From positions 1-33,240 of the forward strand of contig JAAZVW010000014.1 in NCBI GenBank assembly GCA_018623135.1: a stretch of DNA of 33,240 bases, in the 5' to 3' direction. Below are positions 16,178 to 24,119 of the stretch, piece by piece. The stretch is from Pseudomonadota bacterium. Lineage in GTDB: Bacteria > Pseudomonadota > Alphaproteobacteria > UBA1280 > JAAZVW01. How positions within the stretch are numbered: the first letter of the stretch is position 1; each line of letters begins with the position of its first letter. Both the position numbers and the translations under genes were made by a program. The notes beneath the pieces were generated by a model. It was given only the letters and a program-made list of their open reading frames with translations, was not told where the DNA came from and ran no database searches.

Positions 16178-17017
16178 ATGGAACAAGAACTTATTTCAAA
16201 ACTTCTAGATATCACTCGCAAAGCCGGAGAGATTATTAAAGAATCCCAACAAGAAGGTATTCAACAACTTAACCCTATAGGGCAATCACCTATTACGCAG
16301 GCAGATATTGCTATTTCAGAATACGCTCAGCAAAGCCTCAAACCTCTTATAGAAACAGGTAACCATTTGCTTATAGATGAAGAAGATAAAAAAAATAGCC
16401 TCTATTTTACAGATACTTTTTTAAATACGCCCGAATATATTTGGGCTATAGACCCTGTAGATGCGACAAGAGACCTTGTAATGGGCACACCTTTTTATGC
16501 CGTGACCATTGGCATCTTTAAAAACAAAAAACCCTATATGGGTGCTGTTTACTTCCCCGCTTTTGGTGAATTATATTGGAATGATGGACAAAAATCATTT
16601 CTTGTCACCCTTCCCTTTACAGATTCTGAGCAACACTACCAACTTAACCCAGTTCAAATAGACCTCAACGGTAATCAATTTATGTACACATCAGCTGGTT
16701 TCTGGAAGAATTATAAAACCGATATCCATCCTTCTCGTAATTTTGGAGCACATTGCTTTCATCTTATGTGGATGTGTAAAGGCTGGGGCAAAGCAACTAT
16801 ATTCAAAAATAAAATTTGGGATTTTGCAGGCTCTTGGGCTGTTCTTAAAGACTCTGGGCTCAAACTCTATAATTTAGAAACACAAGAAGAAATCACAGAA
16901 ATAAGCCTTAATCTTTTTGAAGGTATAGAAAGAAACCCATGGGGGTTAAATGATTTTGTACTCTGTATCACTGAGCAAGAGAAAGATCATTTTTTTAAAC
17001 GTTTAAAAAAAATTTAG
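16178..17017 (+). CDS. inositol monophosphatase / CysQ-like phosphatase
   Basis: A 279-aa member of the lithium-sensitive inositol monophosphatase superfamily, which includes 3'(2'),5'-bisphosphate nucleotidase CysQ. Metal-binding motifs are present: SPITQAD near the N-terminus, the acidic IDEED, DPVDATRD (variant of DPLDGT) at about residues 91-98, and WDFAGSWAVLKDSG near 216-229. The exact substrate (PAP, inositol phosphate or a sugar phosphate) cannot be told. AAAGG lies 10 bases before the ATG. The C-terminus ends in a Lys-rich stretch. Single gene between the DUF3307 gene and an unknown gene. Confidence 0.85.
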   Translation: MEQELISKLLDITRKAGEIIKESQQEGIQQLNPIGQSPITQADIAISEYAQQSLKPLIETGNHLLIDEEDKKNSLYFTDTFLNTPEYIWAIDPVDATRDLVMGTPFYAVTIGIFKNKKPYMGAVYFPAFGELYWNDGQKSFLVTLPFTDSEQHYQLNPVQIDLNGNQFMYTSAGFWKNYKTDIHPSRNFGAHCFHLMWMCKGWGKATIFKNKIWDFAGSWAVLKDSGLKLYNLETQEEITEISLNLFEGIERNPWGLNDFVLCITEQEKDHFFKRLKKI

Positions 17018-17037
17018 TAAAAAATGACATTCCAATA

Positions 17038-17066
17038 TTGTATACCGAAAAATATTAACATATACT
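17038..17066 (+). promoter_or_regulatory. promoter of the unknown gene at 17105
   Basis: TTGTAT (17038-17043), 17-base spacer, TATACT (17061-17066), 38 bases before the chosen start. Confidence 0.6.
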
Positions 17067-17104
17067 CATATATTGAACCCACAACGTACCTTTTGGAGAA
17101 AGTT

Positions 17105-17596
17105 ATGAACCAAGCAGCAGCTACCCATAACTTCAACGCTCGAAAAGAGCAAAAAAGCAACCCGACCATCGCATCCGATAACCGGGTTTATACGTACCAA
17201 ATTATTATGGAAGACCCCATAACATGGGCAGGCCGCATTATTTCTGCGGCACAAGCCCAGGCTGAAGAACAAGATATTCTGGAAACTATGGTTATTGAGC
17301 ATAACAACCAGCCACAGCATCAGGGCAAGCAAATTATTGCCTTGACCAACATTCAGGGTGCATCCAAAATCCTGAAGATGGATGAAGCTAGCACCAGCAT
17401 CTGGATTAGCTTTGTTGCGCCAGAAGGGCAATCTCAAAAAGAGCGTATGCTTTTTGAGGACAAGACTCTTAATATTTTGCGCAAAGTACAATACTTAAGC
17501 GCAGAATACGAAGGGAAAACAAACACTGTCAAAATTGGTAGTTGTTTTAAACTGATCGCCCATTGTGGTCAACTCCACAAAACAACGGTTAATTAA
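17105..17596 (+). CDS. hypothetical protein, 163 aa
   Basis: Not recognised. A soluble alpha/beta protein without signal peptide. The start at 17105 (MNQAAATHNF) has GGAG six bases upstream and lies after a good promoter. A longer frame open to 17024 would begin before the promoter -35 and is rejected. The N-terminal 35 residues are Asn/Lys-rich and look unstructured. The middle (VYTYQIIMEDPITWAG...) and the ISFVAPEG segment suggest beta strands. Two cysteines occur late in the sequence, in GSCFKLIAHCG. Leucine codons and promoter type match the other small plus-strand unknowns. Confidence 0.65.
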   Translation: MNQAAATHNFNARKEQKSNPTIASDNRVYTYQIIMEDPITWAGRIISAAQAQAEEQDILETMVIEHNNQPQHQGKQIIALTNIQGASKILKMDEASTSIWISFVAPEGQSQKERMLFEDKTLNILRKVQYLSAEYEGKTNTVKIGSCFKLIAHCGQLHKTTVN

Positions 17597-17610
17597 CGGA
17601 AATATATTAA

Positions 17611-17646
17611 AAAACACTCTAAAGTACATCTTTAGAGTGTTTTTTT
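17611..17646 (+). terminator. terminator after the gene ending at 17596
   Basis: An 11-bp perfect stem (17614-17624 with 17630-17640), loop TACAT, followed by a run of T from 17640 on. Confidence 0.92.
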
Positions 17647-17658
17647 ACGTGCATGCCC

Positions 17659-17686
17659 TTGTATTTCAAGCAATGTATACTATTAT
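17659..17686 (+). promoter_or_regulatory. promoter of the gene pair at 17728-18451
   Basis: TTGTAT (17659-17664), 16-base spacer, TATTAT (17681-17686), 41 bases before the GTG start. Confidence 0.55.
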
Positions 17687-17727
17687 AGAGATACTTTCAT
17701 TCACTTCCCTTTTTTAAGGAGGACTTC

Positions 17728-18102
17728 GTGTCCAATCAAAACCCTATCAGTTATCTGAAATTTTCAATGCCAGTACGTCAAATCACTGGCGGACAATTCC
17801 CTCTCAATGAGGGCACTGACCTCAATCAAATGATTAAGGCCTACCTCCAGAAAACTCTTATAAACGAGGATTTGAGCTGTCAATTTTCAGCTCTGTTCTC
17901 CGTTGGGGTTGATCAAAACCTCAACCCTAATGAGTTTAAAGAAAATCCGCCAGAGGCGAAATATATCAATATGGGGCAAACACCCTATACGGTAGACTTC
18001 TCTGATGAGCAGGTTTTTGTGTATATGTTTCATGTACACCAAGGCGTGCTCAGTGAAATTTCAGGTAAATCCTATACAACAATTCTGTTCGCAGAACAGT
18101 AA
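17728..18102 (+). CDS. hypothetical protein, 124 aa, GTG start
   Basis: Not recognised. A small soluble protein. The GTG start is well supported by AAGGAGG six bases upstream, the strongest ribosome binding site seen in the window. The C-terminal half (FVYMFHVHQGVLSEISGKSYTTIL, split here as residues 97-120) resembles the C-terminus of the next gene's product: the pattern F-V....L-EI-G......L recurs at the same spacing. The two may be distant paralogues. The next gene starts 10 bases later, so the pair is a two-gene operon with its own promoter and terminator. Confidence 0.7.
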   Translation: MSNQNPISYLKFSMPVRQITGGQFPLNEGTDLNQMIKAYLQKTLINEDLSCQFSALFSVGVDQNLNPNEFKENPPEAKYINMGQTPYTVDFSDEQVFVYMFHVHQGVLSEISGKSYTTILFAEQ

Positions 18103-18112
18103 GGATACCCAA

Positions 18113-18451
18113 ATGGTAGCATACGCCTATCTACAGTGCCCATACTTGGGTTTCAATACAAATATTGGAGCTCATAAAATCCACAAAAAAATTGGCAACG
18201 TATTAAGCCAACTCTTTGTGGATAAAGATGTGCCTGAAGACTGTCATGCTATGTATGACTGTCAATTCCGAATTGTAAAACCAGAAAAGTACATCGGCAA
18301 AGAGCCTGTTGTACGTATCGGCGCTATGGGGCGTCTCCCCCCAGGCTTTGTACCCAAAGGGCACTGGCATCTGCACATTTTTAATGTGGACGATGCTAAG
18401 TTGGCAGAAATCACAGGGGCTTTGCAAGCCTCTGTCCTTAAAACACAATAA
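18113..18451 (+). CDS. hypothetical protein, 112 aa
   Basis: Not recognised. The start at 18113 follows TAAGGAT, which overlaps the stop of the previous gene; an overlapping longer frame from 18005 has no such site and would run through that gene. The protein has several Cys and His residues (LQCPYLG, EDCHAMYDCQF, KGHWHLHIF), but no regular metal-binding spacing. The segment HLHIFNVDDAKLAEITGALQ (residues 86-105) aligns with the C-terminus of the preceding product. Function unknown. The operon ends at a strong palindromic terminator. Confidence 0.7.
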   Translation: MVAYAYLQCPYLGFNTNIGAHKIHKKIGNVLSQLFVDKDVPEDCHAMYDCQFRIVKPEKYIGKEPVVRIGAMGRLPPGFVPKGHWHLHIFNVDDAKLAEITGALQASVLKTQ

Positions 18452-18460
18452 CGAAGACAA

Positions 18461-18492
18461 AAAAACCGCAGCTTATAAGCTGCGGTTTTTTT
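18461..18492. terminator. bidirectional terminator
   Basis: CCGCAGCT (18466-18473), loop TATA, AGCTGCGG (18478-18485), with A-rich left and T-rich right flanks. It lies between the convergent stops at 18451 and 18524. Confidence 0.93.
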
Positions 18493-18523
18493 ATATTTAA
18501 CTTGTTAATTTCAAAAACTAAAG

Positions 18524-19165
18524 CTAAGCACGCATATGGCTGTGCTCTAGCTCTTTCTCCTTTTCTTTCATCACAAAGGCAACAGCTTCAGAATAATCTT
18601 TACCTTTTCGCATTTCTTCTCTTAAGCGCTCTTTCATATCATCATTTTCAGAAAGTATTTTTGTTTGCGCTTCTGTTAAATCTTTAGAATCACCTTTAGC
18701 AACATTTAATGCCACTTTTAATACTTTCATAGGTTCAATAATATACTGCTGTAAAAAATGCTTAGCCGTTACAAAAGCAAGCCCTTTTACATTTGTAAGC
18801 GGCACTTCGCCATGCGCTAATTGCTGCATAATACCGCGGCCATATTGCGCCATTTGCGTATAGTTTTTAACTTCATTCATAAATGGGAGTTTACTTAAGG
18901 TTTTAATATCAACAAGCTGCCAATTTTTAGGGTTAGACATCTCCCTCATCGCTTCTTGTTCTTCTTTTGTTTTAGCTTGTTCTATTTCTTCTGTATTTGG
19001 TAATACAGCCATAAGCTCTGTGGCATTTTGTGCAAGATAAGTTGTCACTTCTACATCATTAGATGCATACCACTTTACAGAAAGTTTTTTACCCTTAAAT
19101 TTTTTACGTTTAACAAGTGCCGCTGGTACCGGAACTTCTATTGCAAACAGTGTAGATTCTGCCAT
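18524..19165 (-). CDS. hypothetical protein, 213 aa, charged helical C-terminus
   Basis: Not recognised. A soluble protein. The N-terminal part contains basic KRKKFKGKKLSVKWY (about residues 19-33) and beta-like stretches. The central part is mixed. The C-terminal 60 residues are strongly charged and helical (NDDMKERLREEMRKGKDYSEAVAFVMKEKEKELE) and may form a coiled coil. Codon use is like the housekeeping genes rather than the plus-strand unknowns. GAAGG lies about 10 bases before the ATG. It lies downstream of a structured RNA region on the same strand. Confidence 0.65.
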   Translation of the reverse strand: MAESTLFAIEVPVPAALVKRKKFKGKKLSVKWYASNDVEVTTYLAQNATELMAVLPNTEEIEQAKTKEEQEAMREMSNPKNWQLVDIKTLSKLPFMNEVKNYTQMAQYGRGIMQQLAHGEVPLTNVKGLAFVTAKHFLQQYIIEPMKVLKVALNVAKGDSKDLTEAQTKILSENDDMKERLREEMRKGKDYSEAVAFVMKEKEKELEHSHMRA

Positions 19166-19231
19166 AACTTAAAAACCTTCACACCTTTCTTAAAAAATTT
19201 AAGCTTTCTTTATTTTAGCCCCTACTAAAAA

Positions 19232-19380
19232 CAAAAAAAGCCCCCTTACCTTAAACATAAGTAAAGAGCTCCTAAGTTGCTTTTTGCTACCATTTGTGAG
19301 CTAACACTGCATACCCCCATATGCGCTCGTTATGCTAACTCTTCAAATAAAGTAAAAAGCAACCTAACCGAAGCTCTTAA
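19232..19380 (-). ncRNA. long rod-shaped structured RNA, 6S-like candidate
   Basis: Read on the minus strand the region folds into one long imperfect hairpin. The closing stem AAGAGCU/AGCUCUU is 19372-19378 with 19264-19270. Next comes GUUGCUUUUU/AAAAAGCAAC (19354-19363 with 19276-19285). A symmetric internal bubble of 12 + 12 bases follows, then GAGUUAGCA/UGUUAGCUC with two G-U pairs. The apical hairpin is GCAUAU-GGGG-GUAUGC. A second hairpin with a seven-U tail ends it. The wobble pairs exist only in minus-strand RNA, which fixes the strand. Closing stem, central bubble and apical stem resemble 6S RNA, but no sequence signature was recognised and no clear promoter is seen. Confidence 0.45.
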
Positions 19381-19396
19381 CCCCTTCACATATAAA

Positions 19397-19428
19397 TTAT
19401 GCACCCCTACAAAAGTAAGAGTGCATAA
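19397..19428 (-). terminator. hairpin downstream of pit
   Basis: TTATGCACCC (19397-19406) pairs with GAGTGCATAA (19419-19428), with one wobble only in minus-strand RNA, plus an inner TAC-AAAA-GTA. The U run after it is poor (AAUUUAUAU), so it may be a weak pit terminator or part of the structured RNA region. Confidence 0.5.
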
Positions 19429-19466
19429 ATAACTGACACCTTTAAGAAAATTTTAAAAGATACTTA

Positions 19467-20429
19467 CTATTTAGCGCCTGCTACCAATAAAGCCAAAGCA
19501 ACAGAAACAGCCAAACCAACAAATACCTTAAACAAATCTTTTAATAAGAGTGGGAAGATAGATTTAAGTCGTTTATTCGCATCATGTAAATGATACACCG
19601 CCAACTCACGCCCACAAAGTAAACCTACAAACACCCAAGTCGTACTCATTGGTATATTGTTGTATTCTTTAAAGAACCATAAAATAAAGGCATAAATAAT
19701 ATCAATAATCGTTGCAGATCTTATATAGCGCGTACCGCTTTTAGAAAGAACAATTTCTTGTATTTTACCGCCCTGAGTGGCAAATACATAACCTAAACCC
19801 GCAACCAAAACAGAAACCGTAAGCACAAATTCTGTTACAGAAAGTTCACGCGGCAAGTAAACTGCAATATTTGCCATATCATGCGCTAACCAGCTCGACC
19901 ATAAAAAGCCAGTTGCGAACCACTGGGCAATACGCCAAAATTTTTCTTCTTTCGGATTGGTCACTTTTTTGTGTTCATTTAACAGCCTTGATATTAAAAA
20001 CCAAATCACAAAGGCTGCAGCTGCTGCAACTGCATATCCCATCATTGATTTAAGCACCATCTTCTCAAGCACAACATCGGATGCAAAAACAGAAAGCACT
20101 AAAAATGTCGTAGAAACAGGTAACCCAAAGCGTGTTAAAAACAACAAACCAAGTGGCGCAACCATATGGTACCATTCAAATACTTCTGGGCGCGGTATCT
20201 TATCTAACCTACCATGCGCAATATCACCGCCGTTTTCATACCAACCCATACCCAAAGTCAGCACCAAAACAACAGAAGCCGCAAGCCACAGCCAATACCA
20301 TTTCACACGTGATTTTTGTGACGCTATAAACGTACCTAATGTCTGTACAGAATCATTCGCCACAACCGCATAAGCTGCAAGCAAAAAGCCTACCAACATA
20401 TACATTGTACTTAAGTCAAAAGCCATCAT
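19467..20429 (-). CDS. divergent PiT-family inorganic phosphate transporter
   Basis: A 320-aa inner-membrane protein with about ten hydrophobic segments in two related halves, as in PiT (Pho4) phosphate transporters. Seen: ANDSVQTLGT near residues 24-33 (family GANDxANxxG), GLPVSTTF in the first half, AHDMANIAVYLPR in the second half (variant of the HGxNDxxNxxGP signature), and IPMSTTWVFVGLLCG. The His that usually ends P-STTH is Phe or Trp here, and the protein is shorter than typical PiT carriers, so the substrate is less certain. Two ATG codons lie in a row; AGGGG fits the second (20426) slightly better. Confidence 0.75.
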   Translation of the reverse strand: MMAFDLSTMYMLVGFLLAAYAVVANDSVQTLGTFIASQKSRVKWYWLWLAASVVLVLTLGMGWYENGGDIAHGRLDKIPRPEVFEWYHMVAPLGLLFLTRFGLPVSTTFLVLSVFASDVVLEKMVLKSMMGYAVAAAAAFVIWFLISRLLNEHKKVTNPKEEKFWRIAQWFATGFLWSSWLAHDMANIAVYLPRELSVTEFVLTVSVLVAGLGYVFATQGGKIQEIVLSKSGTRYIRSATIIDIIYAFILWFFKEYNNIPMSTTWVFVGLLCGRELAVYHLHDANKRLKSIFPLLLKDLFKVFVGLAVSVALALLVAGAK

Positions 20430-20568
20430 TTGTCCCCTAAATGAGTTATTATTTTAAAATGCGTAAAAATGCTAACATAAAAGGGTAGAAAAAAGTAAAA
20501 AACATCTTGAAAAATCTTGAGTTTAAGACAATATAGCCAAACAGCTTATAAAAGGAGAATTCATTAAA

Positions 20569-21915
20569 ATGAAACAAGTTCATATTATCGGCGGTGGCCT
20601 TGCAGGTTCAGAATGCGCATGGCAACTGGCAAAACGTGGCTATAATGTTAAAATATATGAAATGCGTGGTGTCGAAAAAACAGCCGTTCATAAAACAGAT
20701 AAATTAGCAGAACTTGTATGCTCTAACTCTTTCCGTGGTACAGATGAAAGCCGTAATGCAGTGGCTAATTTGCACCGTGAGCTTCGTCAGCTAGATTCTC
20801 TTATCATGAAGTCGGCAGATACAAACGCCGTACCAGCAGGCGGCGCCTTAGCCATGGATCGTGAACTTTTTGCCGACCAAATTACCCAAACACTTACCCA
20901 AATGCCCAATGTAGAAATTATCCGTGGCGAAGTAACAGAACTCCCTCAAACTGATGAACCTATTATTGTCGCAACAGGCCCTCTTACCTCTTCTAAATTA
21001 GCTGCAGAAATTGAAAAGCTAACAGGTAAAGAACGTATCTCATTTTTTGATGCTGTTGCCCCTATTGTTGATGCCAGCACAATTGATATGTCTAAAGCTT
21101 GGTTCCAAAGCCGTTATGATAAAGGCGAAGGTACAGATTATCTAAACTGCCCAATGACAAAAGAACAGTACTACAGTTTTATAAACGCTATTAAAGAGGC
21201 AGAGCAAGCACAAGCACATAACCCAGAAGATGCAGAAGTTCCATACTTTGAAGCCTGCCTACCTATCGAAGTTATGATTGAACGTGGCGATGAAACGCTA
21301 CGCTTCGGGCCTCTTAAACCCGTTGGTCTTACATGCCCTCATATGGATGAAAAACCATACGCTGTTGTACAACTACGTAAAGAAAACAAACTTGGCACAA
21401 TGTATAACATGGTTGGCTTTCAAACACGCATGAAATGGGGCGATCAAAAACGTATATTCGCCACAATCCCTGGCTTAGAAGAAGCAGAAATTGTGCGCTT
21501 TGGTGTGCTCCATAAAAACACCTTTATTAATTCACCAGAACTCTTAAATGCAGATCTTACTCTTAAAGGCCACGCAAACATTCGTTTTGCAGGTCAAGTA
21601 TCTGGCGTAGAAGGCTATGTAGAATCTACAGCTATGGGCTGCCTTGCCGGCCTTATTACAGCAGCTGAACTTGCTGGCGAATCTTTTGTGCTTCCGCCAA
21701 ATACAACAATGCTTGGTGCTCTTATTACACATATTACAGGCGGTGCGGATGCCAAAACATTCCAACCGATGAATGTGAACTTTAGTCTACTTCCGCCAAT
21801 GCTAGAGGTTCATAAGAAGCAACGTAAAGAAGCCTATTGCGCCCGTGCACAAGAAAGCTTCAAAGCATGGCTTACAGAAAATAACATGCTCATAAAAACA
21901 GAAGAAGTTGCCTAA
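20569..21915 (+). CDS. trmFO: tRNA (uracil-54-C5)-methyltransferase TrmFO, folate/FAD-dependent
   Basis: TrmFO makes m5U54 in the T-loop of tRNA using methylenetetrahydrofolate and FADH2. The 448-aa protein has the N-terminal FAD-binding motif IIGGGLAGSECAWQLAKRG (residues 5-23) and the conserved Cys segments VCSNSFRG and FEACLPIE. Other family blocks are GPLKPVGL, QLRKEN and QTRMKWGDQKR. The C-terminal AGQVSGVEGYVESTAMG is typical of the GidA/TrmFO group. It differs from MnmG/GidA by length and by these blocks. AAAGGAG lies 11 bases upstream of the ATG. Single gene with its own terminator. Confidence 0.97.
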   Translation: MKQVHIIGGGLAGSECAWQLAKRGYNVKIYEMRGVEKTAVHKTDKLAELVCSNSFRGTDESRNAVANLHRELRQLDSLIMKSADTNAVPAGGALAMDRELFADQITQTLTQMPNVEIIRGEVTELPQTDEPIIVATGPLTSSKLAAEIEKLTGKERISFFDAVAPIVDASTIDMSKAWFQSRYDKGEGTDYLNCPMTKEQYYSFINAIKEAEQAQAHNPEDAEVPYFEACLPIEVMIERGDETLRFGPLKPVGLTCPHMDEKPYAVVQLRKENKLGTMYNMVGFQTRMKWGDQKRIFATIPGLEEAEIVRFGVLHKNTFINSPELLNADLTLKGHANIRFAGQVSGVEGYVESTAMGCLAGLITAAELAGESFVLPPNTTMLGALITHITGGADAKTFQPMNVNFSLLPPMLEVHKKQRKEAYCARAQESFKAWLTENNMLIKTEEVA

Positions 21916-21925
21916 CAAACTGTAA

Positions 21926-21959
21926 AATAAGGGAAGTATAAAACTTCCCTTATTTTTTT
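21926..21959 (+). terminator. trmFO terminator
   Basis: A 12-bp perfect stem (21926-21937 with 21943-21954), loop ATAAA, followed by a T run. Confidence 0.92.
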
Positions 21960-21970
21960 ATATAAAACAC

Positions 21971-21998
21971 TTGCACAACCGCAGCTTTGTTGTAAAAT
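21971..21998 (+). promoter_or_regulatory. candidate promoter of the gene at 22038
   Basis: TTGCAC (21971-21976), 16-base spacer, TAAAAT (21993-21998). The -35 is weak; position fits a 30-base leader. Confidence 0.4.
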
Positions 21999-22037
21999 TT
22001 CAGCACTTCCCCTTTCGGTTTATGGAGTTCATATTTT

Positions 22038-22655
22038 ATGAGCAATGCCCCTATCCGCTTTACTAACTATAGCCTGCGCATTTTATCCAATAAACACACC
22101 CGTAAAAATATTGGTGTTGTTAAAACAGCATTAAGAGATTTTCTCTGCGCTAAATCCGATCATCAGAATACAGTTTCTGTTATTGCCCTCTTTCAAAAAC
22201 AAATCATTGACCCAATGATAGTGTCCGGAAAAGATGTAGAAGCCGCTGTGCCATACGCACGCTTGCTTAACTATTTGCTTCAAAATCCGCAAAATGCTCT
22301 TTTAAGTATGAGCCTGCTATTTATGGCTCTGCCTAATAAATTGCCCCCTAACCCCGACATAGATAAATTCATGAAAAAAGATGAATTCATCTATTTCTTT
22401 GCAAGCCAACTCATCTTCAGCCGCTGCGCTTTAGAAGAAGATGAGCTTCGCCCTCTTTCACAAGCCCAGTATCAATTCCAGTTTGAATATTTACTGAAAA
22501 AACTAACCGATAACGAGCTAAAAGCCCTCATCGAAAAAGCCAACAAATCAGCTTTTGATAAACTCTTTATCATTTGCATGCACTCTGCCCCAGCCGATGT
22601 TCACAATCTACTTTTAGCACATTGTGATTTCAGCTCCACCACAGCCCTTATATAA
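22038..22655 (+). CDS. hypothetical protein, 205 aa, helical
   Basis: Not recognised. A soluble, mostly helical protein. The N-terminal 35 residues are basic (LRILSNKHTRKNIGVVKTALRD) and the rest alternates hydrophobic and charged stretches as in helical repeats (LLNYLLQNPQNALLSMSLLFM). No signal peptide; the hydrophobic stretch near residues 88-99 is short for a membrane helix. Several scattered Cys residues. GGAG lies about 11 bases before the ATG. It has its own promoter candidate and a strong terminator shared with gltA, like the other isolated plus-strand unknowns. Confidence 0.6.
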   Translation: MSNAPIRFTNYSLRILSNKHTRKNIGVVKTALRDFLCAKSDHQNTVSVIALFQKQIIDPMIVSGKDVEAAVPYARLLNYLLQNPQNALLSMSLLFMALPNKLPPNPDIDKFMKKDEFIYFFASQLIFSRCALEEDELRPLSQAQYQFQFEYLLKKLTDNELKALIEKANKSAFDKLFIICMHSAPADVHNLLLAHCDFSSTTALI

Positions 22656-22671
22656 AGCGCAACTTAAGCAC

Positions 22672-22702
22672 AAAAAAAGCCCTGCATTTGCAGGGCTTTT
22701 TC
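22672..22702. terminator. bidirectional terminator between the gene at 22038 and gltA
   Basis: AGCCCTGC (22678-22685), loop ATTT, GCAGGGCT (22690-22697), with A7 on the left and T5 on the right. It separates convergent stops at 22655 and 22722. Confidence 0.93.
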
Positions 22703-22721
22703 GTTTTTTAACAGAACACAT

Positions 22722-24002
22722 TTATTTGCGTTTAGCAATATCCACATAATCACGTTCTGTTGCGCCCACATAAAGCTGACGCGGACGACCAATTTTTTGT
22801 GCATCATCAGCAATCATTTCTGCCCAATGAGATGTCCAACCAATTGTACGTGATAACGCAAAAATAACTGTAAACATATTTGTCGGAATACCCATAGCAC
22901 GCATAATAATACCAGAGTAGAAGTCTACGTTAGGGTATAGCTTGCGCTCTACAAAGTAAGGGTCTTCAAGCGCAATACGCTCAAGTTCCATCGCCACATC
23001 AAGCATAGGGTCTTCAACGCCAAGCTCTTTAAGTACTTCATGGCATGTATCACGCATAATTTTAGCACGTGGATCAAAGTTTTTATAAACACGATGACCA
23101 AAGCCCATTAAACGTGTTGGATTTTCTTTATCTTTCACATTTTCAATGTAAGCAGGAATGTTATCAACCGAACCGATTTCTTCTAACATTTCTAGCACAG
23201 CTTGGTTAGCACCACCATGTGCAGGCCCCCACAAAGAGGCAATACCAGCGGCAATACAAGCAAATGGATTTGCACCAGAAGAACCTGCTAAACGCACTGT
23301 AGATGTTGACGCATTTTGTTCGTGGTCAGCATGTAATGTAAAGATACGATCCATCGCCTTAGCAAGTGTTGGGCTTACTTTATAGTCTTCACAAGGTGTA
23401 GAGAACATCATATGTAAAAAGTTTTCAGCCAAATTATAATCATTACGTGGGTAAGCAAAAGGCTGACCTACAGAGTATTTATACGCCATAGCCGCAATTG
23501 TTGGCACTTTAGCAATAAGGCGGAAAGCCGCAATTTCGCGCTGACGTGCATCATTAATATCTAACGAATCATGATAAAAAGCAGAAAGAGCGCCAACAAC
23601 ACCGCACATAATAGCCATAGGGTGTGCATCACGGCGGAAGCCGTTAAAAAAGTTCTTCAGTTGCTCATTTACCATTGTGTGTTGGTTAATAATTTTTGTA
23701 AATTCTTCAAATTCTTTTTTCGTTGGCAATTCACCATGTAACAATAGGTAGCACACTTCTTCAAAAGATGCCTGCTCCGCCAATTGCTCAATTGGGTAAC
23801 CACGGTAACGCAAAATACCCTTATCACCATCAATATATGTAATGGCAGATTCACAAGAAGCTGTAGACATAAACCCAGGGTCAAAAGTAAACATACCCGT
23901 ATCTTTATATAAACTACGCACATCTAGCACATCTGGGCCTTCAGAGCCTTTCATTACTTTAAGGGTCACATTTTGTGTTTCTACTTTAATTTCAGCTGAC
24001 AT
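22722..24002 (-). CDS. gltA: citrate synthase
   Basis: Type II hexameric-class citrate synthase, condensing acetyl-CoA and oxaloacetate at the TCA-cycle entry. From the ATG at 24002 the product has 426 aa. This start has GAGG nine bases upstream; a TTG at 24017 would add five residues and is not needed. Catalytic regions are intact: [24 protein letters not shown], and the C-terminal [13 protein letters not shown] with the catalytic Asp. The N-terminal block [29 protein letters not shown] is typical of proteobacterial GltA. It has a promoter at 24075-24102 and its own terminator. Confidence 0.98.
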   Translation of the reverse strand: MSAEIKVETQNVTLKVMKGSEGPDVLDVRSLYKDTGMFTFDPGFMSTASCESAITYIDGDKGILRYRGYPIEQLAEQASFEEVCYLLLHGELPTKKEFEEFTKIINQHTMVNEQLKNFFNGFRRDAHPMAIMCGVVGALSAFYHDSLDINDARQREIAAFRLIAKVPTIAAMAYKYSVGQPFAYPRNDYNLAENFLHMMFSTPCEDYKVSPTLAKAMDRIFTLHADHEQNASTSTVRLAGSSGANPFACIAAGIASLWGPAHGGANQAVLEMLEEIGSVDNIPAYIENVKDKENPTRLMGFGHRVYKNFDPRAKIMRDTCHEVLKELGVEDPMLDVAMELERIALEDPYFVERKLYPNVDFYSGIIMRAMGIPTNMFTVIFALSRTIGWTSHWAEMIADDAQKIGRPRQLYVGATERDYVDIAKRK

Positions 24003-24074
24003 TTGAAGATTCCTCAAAATTCTTTTAAATTTATTCTTTTTCTCATAGGCTCGTAAACATACCCACCTTTAAAT

Positions 24075-24102
24075 GATATAGGCAAGCTTAGTCTTAGGTC
24101 AA
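24075..24102 (-). promoter_or_regulatory. gltA promoter (sigma-70 type)
   Basis: On the minus strand TTGACC (24097-24102), 16-base spacer, TATATC (24075-24080). It lies 72 bases upstream of the gltA start. Confidence 0.6.
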
Positions 24103-24119
24103 CGTTTTAAAGATTCTTT

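Larger units (their letters stand above)
19166..19466 (-). other. 301-base gap without a gene; holds a structured RNA candidate
   Basis: No reading frame is credible here. Reading down the minus strand from the pit stop it holds a hairpin at 19397-19428, a long rod-like fold at 19264-19378, and a terminator-like hairpin with seven T at 19233-19270. The last bases carry the ribosome binding site of the gene starting at 19165. Confidence 0.7.

Noticed and set aside
17024-17104. Upstream extension of the gene at 17105
   Set aside because: It would start before the promoter -35 and -10 at 17038-17066, and the GGAG site serves the Met at 17105.
18005-18112. Upstream extension of the gene at 18113
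   Set aside because: It overlaps the preceding gene out of frame and has no binding site, while TAAGGAT fits the ATG at 18113.
19166-19466. tmRNA, SRP RNA or RNase P RNA in this gap
   Set aside because: No tRNA-like ends or resume codons, no GGAAGCAGC-type SRP loop, and too short for RNase P RNA. Only the 6S-like architecture remains as a candidate.
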